Both the position numbers and the translations under genes were made by a program. From Asterias amurensis (lineage: Eukaryota > Echinodermata > Asteroidea > Forcipulatida > Asteriidae): a stretch of DNA of 64,000 nucleotides. Positions 45,433 through 56,941 of the stretch are shown one piece after another. The DNA is taken from contig NC_092653.1 of the NCBI RefSeq assembly GCF_032118995.1, positions 22,339,202 to 22,403,201 of the forward strand, written 5' to 3'. The notes below the pieces were generated by a model that saw nothing but the letters and a program-made list of their open reading frames with translations, made no database searches and was not told the origin of the DNA. How positions within the stretch are numbered: position 1 is the first letter of the stretch; each line of letters opens with the position of its first letter.

Positions 45433-46214
45433 TTTTCTTTATTAATTTTGGTTTTTTACACACACGTATACACAGATGTGTGTTAGCACTAGTGCTGGGC
45501 GAATAGTGAAATTTTGTTATTCGGATACCGCTGGCCAACTATCCGAAATTAACCATATATTCGAATAGTTTTTTCGCCGCTAGAGGGCGCTATTCGTTTG
45601 TGAATGAGATCATATGGGCGGATTGATATTAGTTTTAGACAGTGTCACTCGGTTCATTCATAAAAATGACCGGATCTAATTTAAAGATGGCGATTTGCTT
45701 TTTCTTTTGATCGTGATTGACTCTATGTGAAGGAAAACTTTTGTAATCTTTGAACAAATTACGTCAGAAATGTCATTGTTTTAACTCTTCACGGAGGTGA
45801 GCATAGTTAAATACTTAATATATGCTGTTTTATGCTGTCTTAATAGAAGTTTCATAAGGATTCAGAGAAAACATTCATATCAGTTGTCGCCCGACGTCCG
45901 TGGATATTCGGATATTAAAGAATATCCGGTTACTCGGTTGTAATTACAGAATTATCCGGTTTGTAAATAGGTATTCGCGCCCTATGCGGATATCCGGTTA
46001 AGAAAAAAAAGGCATTCGCGGTTACGGATAGGAAAACCTATTCGCCATTAACCGGATATTTGAATAATTCGCCCAGGCCTAGTTAGCACTGTATACTCAG
46101 TACTTTCCCGAGTCCTGTGTACAAATATCACATGCATATTACTCGGGTGGGATTCGAACCCACGATCCTTGCAATTCTAGAGCAGTGTCTTACCAAGTAC
46201 ACTACCGAGATTGC
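45433..46214 (-). mobile_element. SINE I (I2) interrupted by a hAT-like element
   Basis: Reverse SINE: 3' part at 45433-45489, 5' part with B-box gggattcgaacccacgatcc at 46082-46214. Confidence 0.75.
45490..46081. mobile_element. hAT-like non-autonomous element, 592 bp
   Basis: The 8-bp duplication GTTAGCAC lies at 45482-45489 and 46082-46089 and fits the hAT pattern nTnnnnAn. Ends are TAGTGCTGGGCGAAT and, inverted, TAGGCCTGGGCGAAT. The interior has ggatatccgg-type inverted repeats and no ORF of note. Confidence 0.85.
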
Positions 46215-46264
46215 CAAGTACATTGTAGCTAGATGAATCTTATGTTTTCTTTGTTTCTTTTCAG

Positions 46265-46328
46265 AATATCAGTGTCACTAAAGCCATCAACACTGTCGAG
46301 GTGCCTGTGAAGGAGAAACATGCAAGAA
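46265..46328 (+). CDS. HIP1R: HIP1/HIP1R, exon 2 (ANTH phosphoinositide motif)
   Basis: The exon encodes NISVTKAINTVEVPVKEKHAR. The segment KAI-x6-VKEKH fits the ANTH lipid-binding consensus (K/G)A(T/I)x6(P/L/V)KxK(H/Y), so phosphoinositide binding should be intact. HIP1R has KAINTQEAPVKEKHAR. Acceptor cttttcag; donor a|gtatcc is weak; phase 1. A 9.8-kb repeat-filled intron precedes it. Confidence 0.92.
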
Positions 46329-46479
46329 GTATCCTTTATAAAATAATACTTGGCAACACTATGCAAGAAATCTCTCGTTTGAAAGAGGGTAATAGACTCT
46401 TCAAAGTTTTTTAGTTCTCTTTAAAAAGGGAACTTATGACCTTTGTTTTTTGGAATCGTCCGATTGTTTTAGTACTATA

Positions 46480-46700
46480 AAAAACAAGTCTCCTGATGTA
46501 GACTAGATCAAGCTAGTCGAAATGTTGAGACCAAACCCAAGAACTGACTCCGCGGTAGTACAGTTAATTACGATCCTATAAGCTAAAGTAGTAGTCCCAA
46601 CCTATTTCTATACCATCCGCCCAGGTACAGTAAAAGTTAATAAGCAGGACAGTTCTTTTCAGAACTGAGAAGTCTCCCGACTTCTGGTGTTACCGCAAAC
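46480..46700. repeat. Family V-like fragment
   Basis: ctagtcgaaatgttgagacc, gacagttcttttcagaactg and gtgttaccgcaaacc in the family order. Confidence 0.5.
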
Positions 46701-46874
46701 CAAATATATATAAAAAATAAACTAACCTGTGAAAATTTCATTTCAAAAGATGGTAGTGTTTTTGAGATTTCACCAAAAATCCAGAGCAGTGTTAGGAAGA
46801 ATAATTCGTCTTTGGAATACACAATTGCTGACAGTTATAAATATTTCTCAGATTTAGTTTATTTTAATTTGTTA

Positions 46875-46907
<33 letters not shown>

Positions 46908-47275
46908 TTTTTTTTTGGGGGGGGGGATAAAAACGTGTCCACAAACCACATTACCTTCAAGTAAAGATGATTCTCAAAATGGTTTCTACTATTGAAAGCT
47001 GCTGTACTTCTTACTAAGTAAGATTTTGTTGTCATTAGTTTTAAGATTGATCACCAAACATAAATACTTTTCCTTTTAGTCTTGCACGGTGAGTGTGAAG
47101 ATCATAAAAATTCATTAATGCAAATGCAAAACCAAACTTTAACGTAAGAGTGCAGAAATTGTCTACGAGCGCTCCACGCAAGGAGACTGTGGAGATCATG
47201 ATCCATTGTGTTGGCCTACATTCCACATTCTCCACGCACAGTTGAATTTTTGTAAACTAAATATTTGAATCTGCA
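46701..47275. other. Intron with TA microsatellite
   Basis: (TA)n at 46877-46907 and a T8G9-type run at about 46908-46926; otherwise unassigned. Confidence 0.5.
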
Positions 47276-47645
47276 TTCATAAATACCTCAAGACATTTTT
47301 GCTATTCCTATTGGTGGAGAGCGCTATTTTCGGGTACGCTTAAATGCATAGTATGCGCACGAATGCATATTCCAAAAACTGTCTCAGTCTTAAAAATGCG
47401 ACACATGTACAGAGCTCAAGGACGTCGGGAAAACGGATAAGTTTTACAGAGTTTCATACTTTTTTACGCCTCTTAACCAAAAAGGCATTTATGAATGGGA
47501 ATAAAAGAGTAATAACTCGTTCCTAAACTGCCGTTTAAAACCTTGTAGGGTTGTGGCCGTGCCATAAAGGCTCGCATGGCCACGACCCTGACGGTAGTAA
47601 ACGGCAGTTGAAGAACACCTCGCTACCCTTTTATTCCCTTACATG
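47276..47645 (+). mobile_element. Long repeat family J (J4), divergent
   Basis: cataaatacctcaagacatt at the left. The terminal hairpin has a different sequence from J1 (ggttgtggccgtgcc / gcatggccacgacc). Confidence 0.65.
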
Positions 47646-47711
47646 TACTTCCATACAGTGTACAATTGTAGGGTTTCCCAACACAGGTTCTACCCTTAAC
47701 CACAATCTCAG

Positions 47712-47854
47712 GTATCATCATCGGTTCCTTCACAGACAAGGGTCTGTCAGTGTTCTGGGCCTCAGTGCTTAGACTCCCTCTCCAGGGGTCGGCCATCTTG
47801 TGCTGGAAGTTCTGCCACACCCTACACAAAGTCATCAGGGATGGACATGAAAAC
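47712..47854 (+). CDS. HIP1R: HIP1/HIP1R, exon 3
   Basis: The exon completes a split Ser and encodes IIIGSFTDKG and then AILCWKFCHTLHKVIRDGHEN, of which WKFCH.LHK..RDGH is the ANTH core conserved in HIP1R. Donor aaac|gtaggt, phase 0. A SINE begins 17 bp after the donor and fold-back J4 ends about 65 bp before the acceptor. Confidence 0.93.
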
Positions 47855-47870
47855 GTAGGTTCCAGATTGG

Positions 47871-48289
47871 AAGTGTCGTGGGCGAGCGATTAAGAGCACT
47901 GTATTCAAACTCTGGTGTTTCTGATCACCAGAGTGTGGGTTCGAATCCCCAGCCGTGACACTTGTGTCCTTTAAAAGCAAGATAGTTAAGCATTGCTTCG
48001 TCCTTCGAATGGGACGTAAAGCCGTTGGTCCCATGTGTTGTGTAACGCATGTAAAAGAACCCAGTGCACTTATCGAAAAGAGAAGGGGTTCGCCCCGGTG
48101 TTCTTGGCTGTGGCTGCTGTATGCGCCGTAGCACCTTGTAAACCCTTACAAGGTGCTAAATAATTGGGTCTCAGAATTCATCACTGCAATATTTATCTTT
48201 CTGGATAAATGTATACTCAGCGCCTTGCCCTTTAATACCTTGGTTGGTAGATACGTGCGCTATACAAGACTTATATATTATTATTATTG
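47871..48289 (+). mobile_element. tRNA-headed SINE family S (S3)
   Basis: Head at 47875-47960, body cttcgaatgggacgtaaagcc, tail (ATT)n. Confidence 0.8.
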
Positions 48290-48399
48290 GTAACAAATCT
48301 CTTGGCGGTCAGGTTAGCGTAGTGGTATCTTTCTTAGCCTTCCACCTCTAGGACCCGGTTCGAATTACGCCAGAGGCACTGTGGGCATTTGTTTTTCAG

Positions 48400-48904
48400 T
48401 AAGCCTGGGCGACTTGTGAAATTTTCTACTTGACTAGTCGCCCCTTAAAACTTTTTGCGACTAGGGGCACTGTGTGGATTTGGTTGTCCGTAAGCCTGGG
48501 CGACTGGTGAAATTTTCTACTTGACGAGTCGCCCCTTAGCACTATTTTGGGCTAGGGGCACTGTGTGGATTTGGTTTTCAGTAAGCCTGGGCGACTGGTG
48601 AAATTTTCTACTCGACTACAATAGTCGCCCCTCAACACTATTTGCGACTAATGTTTAATTCCCCAGATGCATTGCGGCATGTTGTTTGCCACAGGCGCAA
48701 TATAGTAAAATTTATGCTGAAAGGATTGATGTCTGATTGTGTTTCGTTATTAAACTATGTTGTCTAGAATAGTTCGGAGAGACACGGTTAGTTCATCAAG
48801 CAGGAAGTCAACTATTTTTGCAGTTGTTGTGGCGTCTCGGTCAATCGGGTAGTTGATAAACGGTAGTCGCAACGCGACTATAAAGCACTAGTTGCCCAGG
48901 CTTA
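48400..48904. mobile_element. hAT-like element M1 with tandemly tripled left end
   Basis: Ends TAAGCCTGGGCGACT / inverted TAAGCCTGGGCAACT. The left end plus about 30 bp of host sequence occurs three times with a 91-bp period (48400, 48491, 48582). No clear target duplication. Confidence 0.75.
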
Positions 48905-48937
48905 AGTTTCATTCCCTACTTTATGGATGGGTTTTTC

Positions 48938-49170
48938 CTGGAATGCAAAAAATAGTTAATGGCCTGCCGTTTCGACCCTAGCAGAGTCTTTCTCGAAGGC
49001 TAACTGACGACACAACAAAAAGGAACAGGTAACTAAGTGAAACGTAAGCAGTGAAGTTGAAATACATGAAAGGGGTTAGAAAGCTTGCTTAAAAAAGCAA
49101 GGGTAAACATTTATAGGGGGACAAAAGGGGGAAGGGGGTTGAAGGGAAGGGACTGGCTTGACCACAAGGG
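48938..49170. mobile_element. Family G retro-element (G3) with target duplication
   Basis: gtttttcctggaat at the left and gtttttccctggaat at the right flank a body matching G2 (aaaaaatagttaatggcctg). Confidence 0.7.
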
Positions 49171-49330
49171 TTTTTCCCTGGAATAAGACTCTGGGGCTTT
49201 CCTCCCACATCTAAAACTGAAACTTCCTGTGTCTTCTTTCCTGGGTTCTTGGCTGGTACGATGATTAATATCACTTTTCCGAGACCCCTTGGTTTTAAAA
49301 CTAGAAATAATGTATGAAATGAAATGAAAG

Positions 49331-49964
49331 AAACCAAAAGTTGTGTTAATTTACACCTTCGGCAAATACAAATTACAACCACTTTCATTTCAAATCAGAT
49401 TACAGTGACAGTACTTCCGGAGTGCAGTACATGTCATGTCGTGGCAAGAGATTTTAAGCCAGGATTTTGTAAAATGGTGTCCAAATTTGCTGGACATTTA
49501 AAAACCGGGTGTCCACTTGTACAATATATGCTAATGCGAGAGAAAACAAGATGTCCAAATTTAAAACAGGGTGTCCTAAAGACCCACGCACTCTACATTA
49601 TGTATACGTCGCAAACGTGGCATATCTGCTACGTAGCTGGCAACTCGGCTAGAAAGCTCCAAACAGTGCTTGGACTTTGCCCAACCACAAGGATCCTTAC
49701 GTTTCTTCTGAATAATGTGTTAAATATTACACATTATGCATGAAACATTGATCCACTAGCCATATGGCCATGATGTCCTATGCAATGCCATCTATGGAAA
49801 CATTTTAAAGGGATGCATGAACATCTAAAATGGGTTAAATACGTATAGTTTTTTTTTTTAGAGTCTTGAAATACCTTTATTGTTCTTGGAAATGTGCCCT
49901 ACATGTTATTCAGACGACGTGTCGCCTCTGGGCAGTTTAGCAAATCAAACTCAATTTCTCAGGC
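49331..49964. other. Unassigned intron
   Basis: A 139-codon open frame (49324-49743) has no family I recognise. Confidence 0.35.
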
Positions 49965-50215
49965 CTGGAATTCGACAGAGGTCACAGAGGCCATGTTGCC
50001 CTGATTTTGGCCTTGGTGCCCCTTTAAAAGTTATTTACATACTTTAAGATCAGTGCCTTTTTCAGGCCTGGAATTTTATCTATGAGATGGCAAGGTAATT
50101 TGGGGGGGCAAAGGGCACTTTCATTGGAAAACCTTTGTTTATAATAGGAAACTTTTGAAGGGGCATCAAGGCCAAGACTAGGGGCAACAGAGTTAACAAA
50201 TTCGTTGGTCCAGTA
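49965..50215. repeat. Family L repeats in inverted arrangement
   Basis: ggccttggtgcccctttaaa and the inverted gaaggggcatcaaggcc. Confidence 0.6.
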
Positions 50216-50379
50216 ACTGTTTTGAGCTACATGTACAAGCCCTGCAGTCCAGTTGATTCTTTCTTTGAGCCGTGCGTTGGGTTACCAAGTACATACATGT
50301 AGCTTTCTAGGCATGATTTGGAACGATTTTGTCCGGCACTTTTTCTTGGCAAAAAAACTTGAATGAACTTTGTGCACAC

Positions 50380-50550
50380 TGCCGTCGATTTCACAAAGAG
50401 TTAGGACTCGTCTTATCTCGAGTTAGGACGAGTAACTCTTCCTAACTTAGGATTAATCTTAAGGTCTGCATGCTACAGTGCAGGGTTGGGACTCGTCCTA
50501 AGTCCTAAGATTAGTCTTTTGTTAGAAAGAGTTTTGTTAAATCGACGGCA
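50380..50550. repeat. Fold-back element family B (B4)
   Basis: tgccgtcgatttcacaaag / ttaaatcgacggca. Confidence 0.83.
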
Positions 50551-51635
50551 GAATGCCAACATGCAGGGCCCAAATGGAAACCAGTTACTTGTTTACTGAT
50601 TTGGCTCACCCTGGGTAAACAAAAGGAAATGGATAAACATTTTGCAAATGATGATTTTTGAGTAGCATCTGATACATTTTGTGAAGCATTTTGCTCCGCT
50701 ATACAAGAGAAGTCGTTCGCTGCTTGATCATGTGATAACATCAAAATGGCACACTGTAACAAGCCACATTATGATACGGGCTCTACAAAAATGAGTCGCT
50801 TGTCGCACTACCCACTTTCCAGTACAGGGCTGTTGAGTGATGGGAGGGTGAAAACAAAATATTTTAGTAATTTTTTTAAAATGTGGTTTTGCACTTCTTT
50901 AGGGTCTATATTTTTACATTTTTTAAAATAGAAACTTTGTTTTTGATCGATAAAGGTAAATAAAACATCTTTTTGGTCATCCCTTAGACATCAATAGTTG
51001 ATGGTTTTTTTTTAAATGGGCTGTTTCCCCAGTATGTTTTTTTTCTTCAGATTATGAAAAGGTCCTAACTTTTGAACCAAACGCCAAGGGTGTAAGATGT
51101 GTCAAACTGAAGCTTTAACATTGTATGCTCTTTTCAGCATGTGTAAAACCCAATAAGTTAATTTTCCCCCCTTTGACTCATTTTCACAGAGCCCATCACA
51201 AATGTTTTACTGATTCAGACTAGACTTACAACATTCTACAATGTACGCAGTCTGTATGTTGGCCTACCCAGTGCACAAGCGTGTTATTCCACTGCACTGC
51301 ACTGTTGATCCAATGGGACATTGTGCACACATTCACAAGCAGTTTGTTAATAAAATTAACCGTCCATTACTGACAAAAGGGCCCAAGGAGTTTGGCTTAA
51401 TAAGAGTAACTCTCGAGGGTTGAGAGAGATTCCCCAGAGTGAGTCACCTTCTCAGATATCAGTTGAGTCACTCGTTCACTCAAGACACTGGAGCTTGGGA
51501 AGTAGGCCAAATCTTTGTCATTCAATTTCGCTGAATCTCTTTACAGTGTTTGTGTGTTTGGAATGCATTGTATTTTACTTGTAGTACAGTTTCACAATAT
51601 ACAGAATATGTCCTAAGTACACACTGCACGATCCT
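50551..51635. other. Unassigned intron
   Basis: No recognised content. Confidence 0.4.
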
Positions 51636-52020
51636 TTAAAAGAACATTACAGAATTGGTTTTTGCTAACAAAACAGTTGCTGGCAGTGTAAGCACTTTGT
51701 GTAATCCACCATATGCATAAACTGACAAACCTGTAGAAGTTTGAGATCGATCGACCATCTGGGTCATGTGAGAATAGTGAAAAACCGATTACAAATTTTG
51801 CATTGCATCGATGCCAAAATAAAAATGAATTAAACGCTCACTGAGCGATAAACTCCAAACGTGAAGTTAGATTATTTATTTCTCATCAAATATGACATTT
51901 TAGACAGAAATATTTTGAGGGATGTTTTCAACTATCATCATCATTAGACCGTGTAAGTTTTATGTAAATCTGTGATCTTCACGATTTTTGTTTCTTACCA
52001 ATTCTGTAACGTTCCTTTTA
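51636..52020 (+). mobile_element. TTAA MITE family P (P2)
   Basis: Opposite orientation to P1; left TTAA, right degenerate; central palindrome cgctcactgagcg near 51835. Confidence 0.82.
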
Positions 52021-52118
52021 GTGGTTAAATTAATGACCAATTTGTATAATAAGGGAAAGTATAGCTATGTTTTTTGAATGTTTTACTGTTTTAACCCCAT
52101 CTTACATGTAGTAAAACT

Positions 52119-52371
52119 AACCTGTGAAAATTTCCCTTGTCACACGATGTGTGCGTTCAGATGCTTGATTTTGAGACCTCAAATTCTAAATCTGAGGTCT
52201 CGAAATCAAATTCATGGAAAATTACTTCTTTCTCAAAAACTACATTACTTCAGAGGGAGCCGTTTCTCACAATGTTTTATACCATCAACTTCTCCCCATT
52301 ACTCGTCACCAAGTAAGGTTTTATGCTAATAATTACTTTGAGTAATTACCAATAGTGTCCACTGCCTTTAA
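52119..52371 (-). mobile_element. TTAA MITE family A (A13), truncated
   Basis: Lacks one end; right TTAA present; centre gagacctcaaattc / ctgaggtctcg. Confidence 0.83.
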
Positions 52372-53135
52372 ATCTGTTTATATCAACTTTATTTCGTGGA
52401 AAGAGTCCGTCAGGAAGAAGAACATCAACTAATTTTAAAAATTTATTTTTAGTTCCTTGTTTATTAATGATCCATACAATTTAGTACTTTGCAGTAGTCC
52501 TAATTCTTGTGTTAAAAAATAGGCAATGTAAATTCAAAACAAAGAAATGCCTTATAAATTAATAATTGGCTATATTTGTATGCGCAGTTTATACACAATA
52601 TCTACCATGTCTACTGTACAGAAACAATGACAAACGGTTCATGTTTTATTTTAATATTTTGTACACTTGCACATTTATGGATTTTATACTTTTATGCTTA
52701 CACTACTTTTAATGTTGCAACTGAAATAAGCAGTACCTGTAGATCATTTCATTGTGGGCATTCTCTTGTGTAGTGTGCATTTTCTACATTTAATTTCCTC
52801 CATACAAAAAGGGACAACAGGTACTGAAACTCATGCTCATGAGCTCCCCTTTCCTGGGATTAAGTCCCTGCAGAGAACTTTGTATAAATACATACTATTA
52901 TGGTTCCTTGTTTCTACTTTTTCACTGGCTGGTCCAGATTTGGGTTTTTTCTTAAACTACCTTGTAGCCTTTTTTGTAATTGTCTTTTTAAATTGTTTTC
53001 TTCGGAAACCCTCCGTATTGTAATATTGTATTTTGGAAATTGCTTTTTACCTTTGTATCTAGCGCTTTGAGGCCTTTTCGGCAATTTGGCGCTTTATAAA
53101 TATATTTTTATTATTATTATTATTATTATTATATT
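52372..53135 (+). other. Unassigned intron ending in a LINE-type 3' end
   Basis: From about 52815 it resembles a LINE 3' UTR, ending agcgctttgaggccttttcg, ggcgctttataaatat and (ATT)n at 53104-53132. Confidence 0.5.
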
Positions 53136-53486
53136 CTTTGAGCTTGCACATTGTGTAACACATTATGCACAGCATGTGAAAAAGAGTACACAATTAGATG
53201 GGGGATGGTAGACACTGCAGTGTTTCGTGTTATTGTAATATTTAATGAGTTTCAGGAACTGAACATTGTACCCTGTAACATAATTTGCTATGCATACACA
53301 ACTGTACATTGTGAGACACAAATTTGTGTGTGGAATGATACATTGCTCACAAGCCAAGTCTGTGTCTAAATGACTTGTTTGGGAATTCATAGGGCCTAAT
53401 ACAATTTTAAATAGCGTTAGTTGTGGCTGTATCCGTGTTTAAACTTTATCTATGGATATACTATGGATAATTGATGTTGACACGAT
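53136..53486. other. Unassigned intron
   Basis: No recognised content. Confidence 0.4.
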
Positions 53487-53845
53487 TTAAAGCCATTGGA
53501 CACTTTTGGTAAACAGTATTGTCCAAGGCCCACACTTTGTGTATCACAACTTCTATATAAAATGACAAACCTCAATTGGTAATCGGAGTCGGGAGAAAAT
53601 AACGGGAAAACCCACCCTTGTTTTTGCACGTTTCCCCGTATCATGACATGTGTTTAAAATAAATCTGTAAATCTCGATATTGAGAATTGATATTGTTTTA
53701 ATGTTTTCTCAAAAAGTTAAGCATTTCATGGGATAATATTTTAAGAGAAGTCTATCACCATTACCTTCTGTAAACCCTGTAAGTTATTTGTAAATCTGTG
53801 AACTTTAAAAAAAAAATCGGTTCCGAAAGTGTCCAATGGCTTTAA
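53487..53845 (+). mobile_element. TTAA MITE family C (C2)
   Basis: TTAA at both ends, inverted ends agccattggacac / gtgtccaatggct, central palindrome tctcgatattgaga. Confidence 0.87.
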
Positions 53846-53954
53846 AAAAAAACAAATCAATCACAGATAAAGCATAAAGCATATATAGCTTATTTCCTGA
53901 TCTGTATTTAATTTTGTTTGTTCCCACTATTTAACCTACTTTTTAAGGGAATAC

Positions 53955-54235
53955 TTCGCACTTCAGGGACAAATATTTTTGGGGTTGAATTTGTTTTTGT
54001 AACTAGAGAGAGCGAGATTTGAGTCAGTGACCTCCAGTTTAATTTGCAGGGGCTCTTCCGACTGAGCTATCTAGCCAAATGCTGGCGGTCTCCTTATTTT
54101 GTTCAGGGGTGGCGGGCAGAAGCCATACAACCATTAGTCTTAGAGTGTGAGCCTGTTGGTTAAATCATGCAGTAAGAGGGTGCGCTGTACCAATTAACAA
54201 CCAATCGCAGTACACTATCGATCACTAACGCCTTG
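53955..54235 (-). mobile_element. SINE K (K3)
   Basis: Reverse tRNA-like head (gactgagctatctagcc), then the K body ggtggcgggcagaagcca. Confidence 0.65.
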
Positions 54236-54332
54236 GGCTAAGACTATACAACCATTCCTTACTGTAAGATTGTATTTTCATAAACGTTTGATAAAAATGT
54301 CTTTTTTTATTTTTTTTATTTTTTTATTTTAG

Positions 54333-54389
54333 GTGGTGAAGGATTCACAACAGCATGCTGGATACATCTCAAGGACTGGAAGCTCATGG
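54333..54389 (+). CDS. HIP1R: HIP1/HIP1R, exon 4
   Basis: 19 codons, VVKDSQQHAGYISRTGSSW, aligning with the HIP1R segment from VLHDCQRY to GDLW. Acceptor is a long T-rich tract ending ttttattttag; donor tgg|gtaggt; phase 0 both ends. It is the least conserved ANTH exon, but phase, order and flanking exons fix it. Confidence 0.85.
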
Positions 54390-54539
54390 GTAGGTATTTA
54401 TTTATTTATTTATTTTGCTTCTTCGGACAATACAATTAAAACAAGCACAGGTCGTCGAGTGAAGGGCAAAAGTCATAAAACTGTCATCAAAAAAGATGTG
54501 CCCTCCCAGATGCCAAGTTGACTCAGGGTTCGAATCACC

Positions 54540-54790
54540 TAGGGGGCATTATGTGGGTTTGGTTCTCAGTAAGCCTGTGCGGCTGGTGAAATTTACTACT
54601 CGACTAGTCGCACCTCAAAAAGTTGCGACTTTGACAATAGTCGCGACTAATTTTTAATTCCCAAGATACATTGCCGCATATTGTTTGCTGTAGGCGCAAT
54701 AAAGTAAAATTCACGCTGAAAGGATTAAAGGATTGTGTCACTGATGTCTGATTGTGTTTCGTTGTTTAACTATATTGGTGAGGTAATGAG
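54540..54790 (+). mobile_element. hAT-like element M2, left part
   Basis: ggtttggttctcagtaagcc is the same junction as in M1, then ctactcgactagtcgc. The right end is missing. Confidence 0.6.
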
Positions 54791-54812
54791 GCAATGGATC
54801 TCAATCAATCAT

Positions 54813-55163
54813 GGGGTGTCGTGGCCGAGCGGTTAAGAGCACCGAATTCAAGCTCTGCTGATTCTGTTCAGCAGTGTGTGGGTTTGAATCCCGGTCGTGA
54901 CACTTGTGTCCCTGAGCAAGACACTTAACTATTATTGCTTCTCTCCACCCAGGGGTAAGCGGGGACCTGTGAGGGCAGAGATGGTTATTGTGATTGATTT
55001 AGCCGAGTAGCGCATTTGTTGCACGAGGCTGTATACTCCCCAGGGAGCTGAGATATGGTTTAAGGAGTGAATTAAGGCCCAGTGACCAGTGGTAATAATT
55101 TGAAGCGCTTTGAGACACCCATTCGGGAGTGAAAAAGCGCTATATAAACTCAAATATTATTAT
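54813..55163 (+). mobile_element. tRNA-headed SINE family T (T3)
   Basis: Head gtcgtggccgagcggttaag, B-box gggtttgaatcccgg, body ctctccacccaggggtaagc, tail gcgctatataaactcaa with ATT. Confidence 0.82.
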
Positions 55164-55770
55164 CCCGAGGGAAAAAGAGCTACGTACATGTATGACACCA
55201 ACCCTAGTCACTATGGATGTACGGACTGGCAAGAGCAGCCAAAATATGACTCATTGTACTGTACATGCACATGTAGCAGTTACAATTATACACACCATAC
55301 ATGTACAGTATTTTTCAAAGGATGTATGCACGTGTGTGCAGTCACGTTCAATGTACACGTACGAGTGTATAAATCAATCAGCGTATTGTGTACACATGTA
55401 GGCCTACTGTAAAAGCAATCGTCAACCAAAAAAACATGTAAAAGGAACATAAACGTCACGTACATAGTGTATAAACATGGAAGTTCCAAGTTTTAAACCT
55501 GGTACAGTGCAGTATTCGGTTTCTCTATGGTACGGCGTGGCAATATATGACTTGTTTATAAATTATACACTGCTTAAATGGTTTTCTTTCATTTATAAGG
55601 AAACATTTTATTTCAAGAAACAAATTCTTGTGTCACTCCCTTGAATTTTTTTTAATTAAGATTTCTGGGAGTCACACAACAAAAGTTTTCTTGAAATGAT
55701 GTACAATGTAACCTTAGAACACTGTATGTAGGTGTACATGTACATGTACACACAGCTGTGTTTATGGTGT
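55164..55770. other. Unassigned intron
   Basis: Many acatgtac-type short motifs; nothing recognised. Confidence 0.4.
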
Positions 55771-55924
55771 AAACCGAGGACTTGTCTTTGTTCTTTCATT
55801 GTTTGGACATAGTTTTTTTTTCAGACGTCCCTATTGGTTTTGTACACAAAATCAAATTGAGGACGTCCTTGGTGTGACTTTTCCCGGATCCCTTTTGTTA
55901 TAACCTTCTCCAAGTCCTCGGTTT
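55771..55924. repeat. Small MITE with 14-bp inverted ends
   Basis: aaaccgaggacttg / caagtcctcggttt, inner gacgtccctattgg-type arms. Confidence 0.75.
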
Positions 55925-56000
55925 GAATGCACAGACATGCCCATGTAGGTGTACAGGTACAAAGAACCACTTTTCATGAACAATTGATCCCAATGCTGGT

Positions 56001-56342
56001 AGAGTGTCATGGCCGAGTGGTTAAGAGCATCGAAGTCAAGTTCTTGTGCTAAGTCATCAGAGTGTGGGTTCGAATCCCGGTCATGACACTTGTGTCCTTG
56101 AGTAAGATACTTTACTCTAGTTGCTTCATTTCACCCAGGGTATAAATGGATACCTGCGAGGGTAGAGGTTGATATTGTGAATGTGCCTTTGGAGCGATAT
56201 AAACTGTTGCCCAGGTTGTATACTTCCAAGGGAGCTGAGAAACATTAAAAGGGATGTTTATTGGCCCTATGACCAGGGCACTAATGTAAAGCGCATTGAT
56301 ACGGTGATTGTGAAATGCGCTATATAAGAATTGTTATTATTA
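56001..56342 (+). mobile_element. tRNA-headed SINE family T (T4)
   Basis: Head gtcatggccgagtggttaag, B-box gggttcgaatcccgg, tail gcgctatataag with ATT. Confidence 0.82.
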
Positions 56343-56516
56343 ATGCTGTTGCAGATGAGATGACAGATGGTCTCATAGTACGATCCACTTTAAAAGAGAA
56401 CAAATGTTGGAGATGTATTTAATTGTAAATTTAAAAGGAATGGTACTTAACGTATGTATGCATGACGTACAGCATGTTGGGAAAACTTTCAAAACTAAAA
56501 ACTGTATACAAGCCAT

Positions 56517-56805
56517 AGAGTTATATATAAGAACTAGAGAGCGCACTGGCCTATATATGCGCTCCGGCATGCGCGCAGGCGGCCATTTTCTAAGTTGAAA
56601 AAACTGGCATCTCACAGCGTGTGTTTGTTCGGCCATTTTGTAAGTTGAACAAACAGCATCGCATGAGCGTTCAATAAAAAAAAACCTCAAACGTGTATTT
56701 CATATTCAACGCGCGTGCAGAATGACGCGCTTGTCATCTTGCAGTCCCGTGGCGTTTGTGCACGAAGCATCACTCGTGGGCCCTCTAGTTCTTATATATA
56801 ACTCT
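56517..56805. mobile_element. MITE with 23-bp perfect inverted ends
   Basis: The end agttatatataagaactaga with its two outer bases at each side is exactly inverted at 56783-56805. Confidence 0.87.
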
Positions 56806-56941
56806 TTGATACAAGCAGACAATCTCGGTGGTCTAGTTGGTAAGACACGTCTCTAGAATGGCAAAGGTTGTGGGTTTGATTCCCACCCAAGTAATGGGCA
56901 TGTGATTTTTTTCACAGAACTCGGGAAAGTATTGAGTATAC

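Larger units (their letters stand above)
48300..49330 (+). mobile_element. SINE O (O2) carrying hAT-like M1 and retro-element G3
   Basis: tRNA-like head gttagcgtagtggtatc and B-box-like cggttcgaatta. The M1 element (48400-48904) and G3 (about 48938-49170) are inserted in its body. Confidence 0.65.

Noticed and set aside
49324..49743. 139-codon + strand ORF in HIP1/HIP1R intron 3
   Set aside because: No recognised motif or family; composition is like the surrounding intron and it contains short internal repeats (ggtgtcc).
52754..53023. 89-codon hydrophobic ORF as a membrane protein gene
   Set aside because: It lies in a LINE-like 3' end leading to the gcgctttata and (ATT)n tail, with no family match.
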